A DNA stretch of 26,751 nt from Rhodobiaceae bacterium UBA7804 (GTDB taxonomy: Bacteria; Pseudomonadota; Alphaproteobacteria; Parvibaculales; Parvibaculaceae), in contig DLCG01000015.1 in assembly GCA_002480495.1 (NCBI GenBank), positions 1 to 26,751 on the forward strand, read 5' to 3'. Under the pieces are notes generated by a model that did no database searches, had not been told where the DNA came from, and was given only the letters and a program-made list of their open reading frames with translations. Shown here piece after piece: positions 7,362 to 13,951 of this stretch (position 1 is its first letter; every line of letters starts with the position of its first letter). Both the position numbers and the translations under genes were made by a program.

Positions 7362-7588
7362 GCTTGCAGTATCAGACGCCTCGAATGCGCCTCTCTTCAT
7401 GCGGATATGTTCCACTGGCCGCGGCGGGAATTTCTCTCCTTCTTGCGGCGTGCAATCCCACGGTGAAAATCGAAGCGCCGGACAAGCCCATCGAGATCAA
7501 TCTGAACGTCAAGATCGAGCAGGAGGTTCGGGTGAAGGTCGATCGTGACCTCGACGAGCTGCTTGCCGAAAATCCGGATCTGTTCTGA
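7358..7588 (+). CDS. ynbE: YnbE-family outer-membrane lipoprotein
   Basis: The 76-residue product has a type II signal peptide with lipobox LLAAC (Cys32) and a mature part of only about 45 residues: NPTVKIEAPDKPIEINLNVKIEQEVRVKVDRDLDELLAENPDLF. The alternating KIEINLNVKIEQEVRVKV strand is the YnbE hallmark; in E. coli this lipoprotein caps YdbH at the outer membrane by strand addition. The GTG start at 7358 overlaps the ydbH stop and has GGAG upstream; an in-frame ATG at 7385 would also leave a complete signal peptide. Second gene of the ydbH-ynbE-ydbL operon. Confidence 0.9.
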   Translation: MSLQYQTPRMRLSSCGYVPLAAAGISLLLAACNPTVKIEAPDKPIEINLNVKIEQEVRVKVDRDLDELLAENPDLF

Positions 7589-7602
7589 GGAAGGAACGAG
7601 AC

Positions 7603-7953
7603 ATGCACTTGATTGCGAGGAATATCCTTCCGCTTTTCGCGCTTCTGATTTCCCTCGTCTTCGCGGGATCCGCTTTCGCCATCGATCTCGATTCAGCCAA
7701 GGCCCAGGGACTCGTTGGCGAAAAACTGAACGGGTATGTGGGAATCGTCACTTCGGCGCCGAGCCCCGACGTCACCAAGATGGTGAATGACATCAATCTT
7801 CGCCGTCGCGATTCCTACCGGGCTATTGCCGACAAGACGCCGGGCGCCACGCTCAATGCGGTCGAGAAGCTGGCGGCCGAAAAGCTCATCCGCAAGACGC
7901 CGTCCGGGCAATATGTTGAGAAGAGTCCGGGCCAATGGGTCAAGAAGCCCTGA
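7603..7953 (+). CDS. ydbL: YdbL family (DUF1318) periplasmic protein
   Basis: A secreted protein of 116 residues: signal peptide to about residue 26 (LLISLVFAGSAFA) and a mature DUF1318 domain with the characteristic AKAQGLVGEKLNGYVGIV near its start and INLRRRDSYRAIADKTPGATLNAVEKLAAEKLI in the middle. In E. coli YdbL works with YdbH and YnbE, probably as a chaperone that limits YnbE multimerisation. AGGAAGGA lies upstream of the ATG, 14 bp after ynbE. Last gene of the operon; structured, gene-free sequence follows. Confidence 0.92.
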   Translation: MHLIARNILPLFALLISLVFAGSAFAIDLDSAKAQGLVGEKLNGYVGIVTSAPSPDVTKMVNDINLRRRDSYRAIADKTPGATLNAVEKLAAEKLIRKTPSGQYVEKSPGQWVKKP

Positions 7954-8089
7954 AACCGTTCCGATTCAGGACGATTTTGGCGGCTGGCCCCGCCTGACAC
8001 GGCCCCGATCCCCGAATGAGCCGTAAACCAGCCCGGAAATGCGATTTTCCGGCGGCATGGCGCTTGCACTTTTGCGGGCACAAGCTTGT

Positions 8090-8169
8090 CCGCCATTAGC
8101 GCGTATCGCATGGCGGGGCCGGCGCGAGCCCTCGACGGTCGGGGGGCCAGCTCGTGGCTTGCGCCGGCC
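8090..8169. repeat. Two abutting stem-loops in the ydbL-cysQ spacer
   Basis: CCGCCAT(8090-8096)/ATGGCGG(8110-8116) is followed without a gap by a 14-bp stem, 8117-8130 with 8156-8169, with one G:T wobble position. A perfect ACAAGCTTGT palindrome (8080-8089) lies just before. The 308-bp interval 7954-8261 contains no gene I can support; it consists largely of these structures and the terminator-like hairpin at 8205. Confidence 0.5.
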
Positions 8170-8204
8170 AGCTTGTCCTTCTCCGACGGCCTCGACAGCC
8201 CAGG

Positions 8205-8232
8205 CCCCGGACCGGAAAAATCCGGTCCGGGG
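8205..8232. terminator. Hairpin between convergent ydbL and cysQ
   Basis: CCCCGGACCGG(8205-8215), loop AAAAAT, CCGGTCCGGGG(8222-8232): a perfect 11-bp GC stem placed between converging genes. It lacks a strong T tract on either strand, so intrinsic termination is likely but not certain. Confidence 0.55.
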
Positions 8233-8261
8233 ACCAGGAGACCCTGTTTCAGCTCATACCG

Positions 8262-9074
8262 TCAGGCGTGCGCGCCGCGCGCGACAAAGAAGGGATTGTC
8301 GAGCCCGCGTTCGGTCTTGCCATAGAGAAGCGGCGTACCGTCGAGTTGGGTGACACTACCGCCTGCCGCGAGGAGCACGGCATGACCTGCGGCAGTGTCC
8401 CACTCCATCGTGCGCCCATGACGCGGATAAAGATCGGCTTCACCCGTCGCGACGAGACAGAATTTCAGGGAAGAGCCGGCGGCGAGAAACTCCTTCACCT
8501 TGTAGAGATTCAGATATTCGTCGGTCTTCGTGTCGCGATGCGTGCGGCTGGCGATGACCACGAGCCCATCCTCGCCGGGCGCCCGCGCCGCGATCTGCCT
8601 CGGTGCGCCGGAGCCTTCATCGCCTCGTGCATTCGGAGCGACATGCTGCTCGAAGGCATTGCCCGCGCCATAGCCGAAGAACATCCGATCCTTGGCCGGT
8701 GCGTAAACGACGCCCGCGACCGGTATGCGGTCCTCGATCAGTGCGATATTGACCGTAAATTCGCCGTTCTTGTTGATAAACTCCTTCGTGCCGTCCAGAG
8801 GGTCGACTAGGAAGAAGCGGTGACCGATCTCGGGAATGTGGCCGCCTGCGGCAGCTTCCTCGGACACGACGGGGATATCCGGCGCGGACTTCCGCAAGCC
8901 ATCCAGAATGATCGCCTCGGCATCGCGGTCGGCAGCCGTAACCGGGCTCTTGTCGTCCTTGTGAATGACTTCGAACTCGGAATGATAGTGATCCATGATC
9001 GCGGCGCCCGCGCGCAGGGCAATCTTCCGCAGTTCCTCGACAAGGGCAGCGCGGTCGGAAATCAGGCTCGTCAA
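8262..9074 (-). CDS. cysQ: 3'(2'),5'-bisphosphate nucleotidase CysQ
   Basis: Hydrolyses 3'-phosphoadenosine 5'-phosphate (PAP) to AMP and phosphate, clearing a by-product of sulfate assimilation, in the cytoplasm or at the inner membrane. The 270-residue protein has the inositol-monophosphatase fold motifs in order: SPVTAADRDAE (43-53), SEE (71-73), metal-binding DPLDGTKEF (91-99) and WDTAAGHAVL (225-234). The reading begins with TTG at 9074 (AGGGA upstream); no ATG or GTG fits the family start better. It is divergent from chpT with a 134-bp spacer. No sulfur genes are nearby, so context adds nothing; an inositol-1-monophosphatase is the only real alternative and the DPLDGTKEF variant favours CysQ. 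Confidence 0.92.
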   Translation of the reverse strand: MTSLISDRAALVEELRKIALRAGAAIMDHYHSEFEVIHKDDKSPVTAADRDAEAIILDGLRKSAPDIPVVSEEAAAGGHIPEIGHRFFLVDPLDGTKEFINKNGEFTVNIALIEDRIPVAGVVYAPAKDRMFFGYGAGNAFEQHVAPNARGDEGSGAPRQIAARAPGEDGLVVIASRTHRDTKTDEYLNLYKVKEFLAAGSSLKFCLVATGEADLYPRHGRTMEWDTAAGHAVLLAAGGSVTQLDGTPLLYGKTERGLDNPFFVARGAHA

Positions 9075-9208
9075 AACATTTTTCCCTGAGAATGTCCCGC
9101 CGGGGAGATGGGACGGGAGACTTCGGTGGAGGCCGCCGGGGCTGGCCTTGAGGGCGGCGCAATGGTATCAGGTTTTCTAGGCTTTTAGGGGTTCTGGGGC
9201 AAATCGAT

Positions 9209-9871
9209 ATGACGGAAACCAACGACGTCTCCGCTTTGGAGCTCGCCGCTCTCATGTGCAGCCGCGTCTGTCATGACGTGATCAGCCCGGTGGGGGCGAT
9301 TACGAACGGGCTTGAAGTTCTGGCGGATGAAGACGATCCGGAAATGAAGGCCCATGCGATGGAGCTCATCACGAAGAGCGCCGCGCAGGCCTCGGCCAAG
9401 CTCCAGTTTGCGCGCCTCTGCTTCGGTGCGGCTGGGTCCGCGGGCACGGAGCTCGACCTGCAGGATGCGAAGTCCGTGGCTGAAGGCCTGATGATGGGCG
9501 AGCGGGCGACGCTATCCTGGGATGCGCCTGCAGCGACAATCGGCAAGGACTACGTCAAGCTCCTGCTCAACATGATCCTGATCGGCATGGCTGCCGTTCC
9601 GCGGGGCGGGGATGTCTCGGTCAATATCGATGGGGAAATGGCAAAGCCGACGCTACGCGTACGCTCCAGCGGGCAGGCAGCGCGGGTGCCGGAGGAGACG
9701 GCCAAGTTTCTCGGCGGGCGCGACCCGGACAGATTTCTCGACGCGCGCGCCGCGCAACCCTATTTCACAGGGCTCGTTGCGAGATCGCTCGGTCTTTCCA
9801 TCGATGCGCGCATGGAGGGAGAGACCTTCGTGATCGAGGCGTTCTTCGCCGATGGCGGCGCGGGCGTGTGA
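9209..9871 (+). CDS. chpT: Histidine phosphotransferase ChpT
   Basis: ChpT passes phosphate from the hybrid kinase CckA to CtrA and CpdR in the alphaproteobacterial cell-cycle relay. The 220-residue product starts with the dimerisation helix SALELAALMCSRVCHDVISPVGAITNGLEVL; His22 in VCHDVISP is the expected phosphorylation site. The second half (ATIGKDYVKLLLNMILIGMAAVPRGG...AAQPYFTGLVARSLGLSIDARMEGETFVIEAFF) is the degenerate, ATP-independent histidine-kinase-like domain. Size is normal for the family. It faces ctrA tail to tail with 81 bp between stops and shares its terminator. The ribosome site is weak. Confidence 0.93.
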   Translation: MTETNDVSALELAALMCSRVCHDVISPVGAITNGLEVLADEDDPEMKAHAMELITKSAAQASAKLQFARLCFGAAGSAGTELDLQDAKSVAEGLMMGERATLSWDAPAATIGKDYVKLLLNMILIGMAAVPRGGDVSVNIDGEMAKPTLRVRSSGQAARVPEETAKFLGGRDPDRFLDARAAQPYFTGLVARSLGLSIDARMEGETFVIEAFFADGGAGV

Positions 9872-9898
9872 GACGGGGTTTTTCAGGCACTAAAACAA

Positions 9899-9923
9899 GA
9901 AGGGCGCCCCGTGGGCGCCCTTC
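9899..9923. terminator. Bidirectional terminator between chpT and ctrA
   Basis: GAAGGGCGCCC(9899-9909), loop CGT, GGGCGCCCTTC(9913-9923). In the ctrA direction the hairpin is followed by TTGTTTTAG, a good T-rich tract; in the chpT direction by TGCATTT. It ends both convergent genes. Confidence 0.8.
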
Positions 9924-9952
9924 TGCATTTCAGTCCCGTGCAGGGCAGGGGA

Positions 9953-10660
9953 TCAGGCCGAGGCCTTCGCCGGCATGGCACCTTCGGACGGATCGCGCAG
10001 CACGTAGCCACGGCCCCAGACGGTTTCGATGTAGTGATCGCCGCCGGTCGAGGCCGCAAGTTTCTTGCGCAGCTTGCAGATGAAAACGTCGATGATCTTG
10101 AGTTCGGGCTCGTCCATGCCGCCATAGAGATGATTGAGGAACATCTCCTTCGTCAGCGTCGTGCCCTTGCGGAGCGAGAGCAGCTCCAGCATCTGATATT
10201 CCTTGCCGGTCAGGTGCACACGGTTGCCTTCGACCTCGACCGTCTTGGTGTCGAGATTGACGGTGAGCTTGCCCGTGTTGATGACCGACTGGGAATGACC
10301 CTTGGAACGGCGGACGACCGCATGGATGCGGGCGACGAGCTCATCCTTGTGGAAGGGCTTCGTCATGTAGTCGTCGGCGCCGAAGCCGAGGCCTCGAACC
10401 TTGTTCTCAATGCCGGCGAGACCGGAAAGGATGAGAATTGGAGTGGTGATCTTGCCCACGCGCAGCTGCTTGAGGACGTCATATCCGCTCATGTCGGGAA
10501 GGTTCAGGTCGAGCAGGATGATGTCGTAGTCGTAGAGCTTGCCGAGATCGACCCCTTCTTCACCGAGGTCGGTGGTGTACACATTGAAACCATCCGACTT
10601 GAGCATCAGTTCGATGCTCTGCGCGGTCGCGCTGTCATCTTCGATGAGCAGAACTCTCAT
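9953..10660 (-). CDS. ctrA: Cell-cycle master response regulator CtrA
   Basis: OmpR-type DNA-binding regulator that controls flagellar, division and methylation genes and, in some species, replication. Receiver domain at 1-120 with acidic pair (E7 D8 D9), phospho-acceptor D51 in LLDLNLPDMSGYDV, and K in TKPFHKDEL; winged-helix domain at about 130-225 (LTGKEYQMLELLSLRKGTTLTKEMFLNHLYGG...FICKLRKKL...ETVWGRGYVLRDP). This is almost identical in layout and length to Caulobacter CtrA. The C-terminus is KASA, a small nonpolar end compatible with ClpXP recognition, though not the Ala-Ala of Caulobacter. AGGGGG precedes the ATG. Divergent from fliI across about 360 bp that contain several TTAA half-sites, so autoregulation is likely. 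Confidence 0.97.
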   Translation of the reverse strand: MRVLLIEDDSATAQSIELMLKSDGFNVYTTDLGEEGVDLGKLYDYDIILLDLNLPDMSGYDVLKQLRVGKITTPILILSGLAGIENKVRGLGFGADDYMTKPFHKDELVARIHAVVRRSKGHSQSVINTGKLTVNLDTKTVEVEGNRVHLTGKEYQMLELLSLRKGTTLTKEMFLNHLYGGMDEPELKIIDVFICKLRKKLAASTGGDHYIETVWGRGYVLRDPSEGAMPAKASA

Positions 10661-10709
10661 TGGTCCCCCTCTCGGCGATCCACTTCAGCCTCAATCGCCG
10701 ACGGCTTGG

Positions 10710-10756
10710 TTAATCCATGGTTGGGACCTTAAGGCGATTTGGTTAACAAAGGTTAA
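10710..10756. promoter_or_regulatory. Cluster of CtrA-type TTAA half-sites between ctrA and fliI
   Basis: TTAA occurs at 10710, 10729, 10743 and 10753; the last two form GGTTAAC-AAAGGTTAA, i.e. TTAA-N6-TTAA, one base short of the classical TTAA-N7-TTAA. A GACTC (CcrM-type GANTC) lies at 10812-10816 and a fifth TTAA at 10850. The 10661-11020 interval has no supported gene. It probably carries both the autoregulated ctrA promoter and the fliIJ promoter. Confidence 0.6.
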
Positions 10757-11020
10757 TCGGAATGAAAAAAATTCAGAAAAATTTACCGGTCGTTCCCTAA
10801 GTCGCTGCTTTGACTCACCTTTCCCGTAAGGAGACGGGTGGCCGGGAGGTTAATGCGCTGGATGCGGAGACCTCATCGGGTTCGATATGCACGTGGATCT
10901 GGTCATTTCAGGGTTTACGCCGTCTTAAAGTCTTCGCGGCAAACTGCCTCTCATCTGAAGAGTCGGGGCGGATTTCCCCATAACTCATGGCGGATATTCC
11001 GCTTTGGAAGAGGCCGGGCC

Positions 11021-12358
11021 GTGCAGGCATTGTTGGCGGAAATAGGTGCGCTCGCCGAGGTGAAGCACTATGGGCGGGTGATCAGCATCCAGGGGCTCAT
11101 GGTGGAAGTGGCCGGGCCGCTTCATGCCATGGGCGTGGGGAGCAGGCTTGCCGTCTTCAACCGTGCGGGCGAGGAAGTGATCTGCGAAGTAGTTGGCTTC
11201 CGCGACAACCGCGCGCTTTGTCTTCCCTTCGGTGCCCTCTCAGGTATCGGTGTCGGCTGCAAGGCGGTCCTCTCCTCGGAGGAGCCTCACATCTATCCTT
11301 CGAATGCCTGGCTCGGCCGTGTCGTGAATGCGATGGGCGAGCCGATCGACGGAAAGGGGCCGATCGCTCAGGGTGCGATGCCCTATCCGTTGCGCAACGC
11401 GCCACCAGCCGCTCATACGAGGCAGCGTGTCCGCGGAAAGGTCGATCTGGGAGTGAGGGCGCTCAACACATTTACGACCTGCTGCCGCGGTCAGCGCATG
11501 GGCATTTTCGCTGGCTCGGGCGTCGGAAAGTCGGTCCTGCTTTCCATGCTAGCGCGGAATACCGAGTGCGATGTGTCAGTCATCGGTCTTATCGGTGAGC
11601 GCGGCCGCGAGGTGCAGGAATTCATCGAGGACGATCTGGGGCCCGAGGGGCTCGCGCGCTCGGTTGTGGTGGTTGCGACATCGGACGAGCCCGCCTTGAT
11701 GCGCAGACAGGCAGCCTATCTCACATTGAGTCTCGCTGAGTATTTCCGGGATCTCGACAAGGACGTCCTCTGCATGATGGACAGCGTGACGAGGTTTGCG
11801 ATCGCGCAGCGCGAGATCGGCCTGTCGACCGGCGAACCGCCTACGAGCAAGGGCTATACGCCGACCGTTTTCGCCGAGCTGCCGAAGCTTCTCGAGCGTG
11901 CGGGGCCGGGAACGGGTGCCGGCAGCATTACGGGGCTTTTTACCGTTCTCGTCGATGGCGACGACCATAACGAACCCGTGGCCGATGCTGTGCGCTCGAT
12001 TCTCGATGGTCATATCGTCATGGAGCGTTCGATTGCCGAGCGCGGACGCTATCCCGCAGTCAATGTGCTGAAGTCCGTCTCGCGTACCATGCCCGACTGC
12101 AATACGCCGGAAGAGAACGACCTTATCCGCCGCGCCCGCGCCTTGATGGCGACCTATGACGACATGGAAGAGCTTATCCGGCTTGGTGCCTATCGTCCCG
12201 GATCGGATCCGCAGGTCGACGAAGCCATTCACTATCAACCTGCGCTCGACGCCTTCCTGTCGCAGCACAAACATGACGCCAGCACGCTTGCCGAGGGCTA
12301 CACGGCGCTTGCGGCCATTCTCGGCGAGGTATCGCCGAAATTCGGGGAGACTGAGTGA
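11021..12358 (+). CDS. fliI: Flagellar export ATPase FliI
   Basis: The hexameric ATPase of the flagellar type III secretion apparatus at the inner-membrane base. With the GTG at 11021 the product is 445 residues, the usual size, and starts MQALLAEIGALAEVKHYGRVISIQGLMVEV. Motifs: Walker A AGSGVGKS (164-171), the conserved IGERGREVQEF (191-201), Walker B VLCMMDSVTRFA (249-260), then GEPPTSKGYTPTVFAELPKLLERAG and the late ADAVRSILDGHIVM. GGAAGAGG is upstream of the GTG. The frame is open to 10838 but that part is not like FliI and would cross the control region. It overlaps fliJ by one base; fliIJ is a CtrA-activated class II operon in Caulobacter, in keeping with the TTAA sites upstream. Confidence 0.95.
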   Translation: MQALLAEIGALAEVKHYGRVISIQGLMVEVAGPLHAMGVGSRLAVFNRAGEEVICEVVGFRDNRALCLPFGALSGIGVGCKAVLSSEEPHIYPSNAWLGRVVNAMGEPIDGKGPIAQGAMPYPLRNAPPAAHTRQRVRGKVDLGVRALNTFTTCCRGQRMGIFAGSGVGKSVLLSMLARNTECDVSVIGLIGERGREVQEFIEDDLGPEGLARSVVVVATSDEPALMRRQAAYLTLSLAEYFRDLDKDVLCMMDSVTRFAIAQREIGLSTGEPPTSKGYTPTVFAELPKLLERAGPGTGAGSITGLFTVLVDGDDHNEPVADAVRSILDGHIVMERSIAERGRYPAVNVLKSVSRTMPDCNTPEENDLIRRARALMATYDDMEELIRLGAYRPGSDPQVDEAIHYQPALDAFLSQHKHDASTLAEGYTALAAILGEVSPKFGETE

Positions 12359-12768
12359 TGCGGAACCGTGAATCCCTGATCCGCCTCCACAAGTTTCAGG
12401 TGGACGAGAAGCGCCGGAAAGTGGCCGAGCTCGAAATCATGCTGGGCGAGTTTCGCCAGCGCGAACGTGATCTCGAGGCGCAGGTGGAAGAAGAGCAGCG
12501 AAAGGCGGGAATTTCCGATGTGGGCCACTTCGCCTATCCCATGTTCGCGAAATCCGTCATCCGCCGTCGGGAGAATATCCTCGAATCGATTGAAGGAATC
12601 GAACGCCAGCTCGAAACCGCCAAGGAGGAACTTGCCGGCGCCTTCCGCGAGCTCAAGAAGTATGAGCTGCTCGAAAGCAGCCGCCGCCGGAAGGTTCGCA
12701 AGGAAGCAATGCGCGTTGAGCAGTCGGAGTTGGACGAAGTCGCACTGACAATTCACCGACGTCACTGA
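12358..12768 (+). CDS. fliJ: Flagellar export chaperone/stalk FliJ
   Basis: A 136-residue, nearly all-helical, charged coiled coil (LIRLHKFQVDEKRRKVAELEIMLGEFRQRERDLEAQVEEEQ...ESIEGIERQLETAKEELAGAFRELKKYELLE), the pattern of FliJ, which sits in the FliI hexamer like a gamma subunit and couples it to FlhA. The ATG shares its A with the fliI TGA stop (TGATG), and GGGGAG lies about 9 nt upstream; a GTG one codon earlier is possible. Position directly after fliI makes the call secure despite low sequence conservation. Confidence 0.88.
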   Translation: MRNRESLIRLHKFQVDEKRRKVAELEIMLGEFRQRERDLEAQVEEEQRKAGISDVGHFAYPMFAKSVIRRRENILESIEGIERQLETAKEELAGAFRELKKYELLESSRRRKVRKEAMRVEQSELDEVALTIHRRH

Positions 12769-12841
12769 TCGGTCTCAAAACCCGTTTTCGCCTTCTCTCG
12801 GGGCGCGCTAATATAGCCGCGAACTTCACAAATCGCGGTCA

Positions 12842-13333
12842 ATGCCAATGCCTTCCTTCGATATCGTTTCCAAGACGGACTTCGCCGAGATCGACAACGC
12901 GCTGCAGAACGTGACGCGAGAGATCGGCCAACGCTACGACTTCAAGGGGTCGCACTGTTCCGTCGAGAGAAAGGAACAGGAACTCACGATCAATGCCGAT
13001 GACGATCTGAAACTGAAGCAGATGCACGAACTGCTGCAGGGACATCTTGCGCGGCGCAATGTCGAGGCAGGCGTGCTCGACTACAAGGAGCCGGAGAAAG
13101 CTGCCGGTCAGAGTGTGCGGCAGAAGGTGGCAATCCGGGAAGGGATCGACAAGGAACTCGCCAAGAGGATCGTGAAGGATATCAAGGGATCGGGCCTGAA
13201 GGTGCAGGTCGCCATTCAGGGCGACGAGCTACGCGTGTCCGGCAAGAAGCGCGATGACCTCCAGGCTGCCATTCAGTTCGTGAAGGGGCTGAAGATCGAG
13301 CAGCCCCTCCAGTATGTGAACTTCCGTGATTGA
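12842..13333 (+). CDS. yajQ: YajQ-family nucleotide-binding protein (DUF520)
   Basis: Small cytoplasmic protein of two ferredoxin-like domains. MPSFDIVSKTDFAEIDNALQNVTREIGQRYDFKG at the start, VRQKVAIREGIDKELAKRIVKDIKGSGLKVQVAIQGDELRVSGKKRDDLQAAIQ in the second half and the ending PLQYVNFRD are diagnostic. Members bind nucleotides, and some bind cyclic di-GMP and modulate transcription factors; E. coli YajQ has also been linked to RNA binding. The start could be 12842 or the ATG two codons later (MPSFDIV is the usual beginning). No strong ribosome site. A TAATAT element about 30 bp upstream could be a -10 box, giving a short leader. It ends 9 bp from the convergent small membrane protein gene. 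Confidence 0.95.
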   Translation: MPMPSFDIVSKTDFAEIDNALQNVTREIGQRYDFKGSHCSVERKEQELTINADDDLKLKQMHELLQGHLARRNVEAGVLDYKEPEKAAGQSVRQKVAIREGIDKELAKRIVKDIKGSGLKVQVAIQGDELRVSGKKRDDLQAAIQFVKGLKIEQPLQYVNFRD

Positions 13334-13342
13334 AGATTCGTC

Positions 13343-13666
13343 TTATCCGCGAAAGAACAGGCGCCGAACGAGATAGATCAGGCTGATCGCGATCAGATAG
13401 CCAATGAAGCGGATTGCGACGAGCTTCAACACCTCAATATCCAGATAGTCCGGTAGCGGATTTGCCGCACCCGCATAGAAGTTGCGGCCGATATTGACGA
13501 GCTCGTGGACGAGCGTGGCACCAACCGCGTAGACGACGACGCGGTTGTACCGGCTCATCAGGATCGCGGCGATGAGCGCAATTATCAGACCTTGTATCGA
13601 GTTGACCGTATCGAAGCCCATGCGCGCCCATGCAAGCGCTTCGTTCAGATATTCCTGAAATTCCAT
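13343..13666 (-). CDS. Small two- or three-pass membrane protein of unknown function
   Basis: The 107-residue reading starts MEFQEYLNEALAWARMGFDTVNSIQGL and has hydrophobic segments at about 26-36 (IIALIAAILM), 43-55 (VVVYAVGATLVHE) and 80-100 (LVAIRFIGYLIAISLIYLV), with a basic end RRLFFRG. The ATG at 13666 has GAGGGGGA upstream; the frame is open to 13786 but the added 40 residues look non-genic. I do not recognise the family. It lies between yajQ (convergent) and flhA (same strand, 285 bp upstream with a hairpin after flhA), so it is probably transcribed alone. Confidence 0.75.
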   Translation of the reverse strand: MEFQEYLNEALAWARMGFDTVNSIQGLIIALIAAILMSRYNRVVVYAVGATLVHELVNIGRNFYAGAANPLPDYLDIEVLKLVAIRFIGYLIAISLIYLVRRLFFRG

Positions 13667-13914
13667 CTTGTCCCCCTCAAGCTTTACCAGGCAGGAGAGC
13701 CTCTCTCCCGGGATGGCGTATGGTGCCGGCCACCACGCAGGTTCCGTACGCCAACTCATGGCAGAGCCTATCTCAAAATGGCACAAGGTCTAGCTATTTG
13801 CGCTGCGAAAAGTCCGTCTGCGTCGCAAATCCGTCATCATTCAGCGTGAGCGGAGGGGCGGCGCAGAGGATAAAAGCGCAGGGCCCGGCGCGTGAGGTGG
13901 TTAACGGGAGTGCG

Positions 13915-13944
13915 TTTCCGGCGGCAGAGATATGCCGCCGGAAA
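13915..13944 (-). terminator. Hairpin following flhA
   Basis: TTTCCGGCGGCA(13915-13926), loop GAGATA, TGCCGCCGGAAA(13933-13944): a perfect 12-bp stem eight bases after the flhA stop. No T run follows on the minus strand, so it ends or protects the fliF-flhA operon message. Confidence 0.6.
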
Positions 13945-13951
13945 TGGCAAA

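Noticed and set aside
10838..11020. N-terminal extension of fliI
   Set aside because: The 61 extra residues are unlike FliI, cross the control region, and the GTG at 11021 gives the family length with a ribosome site.
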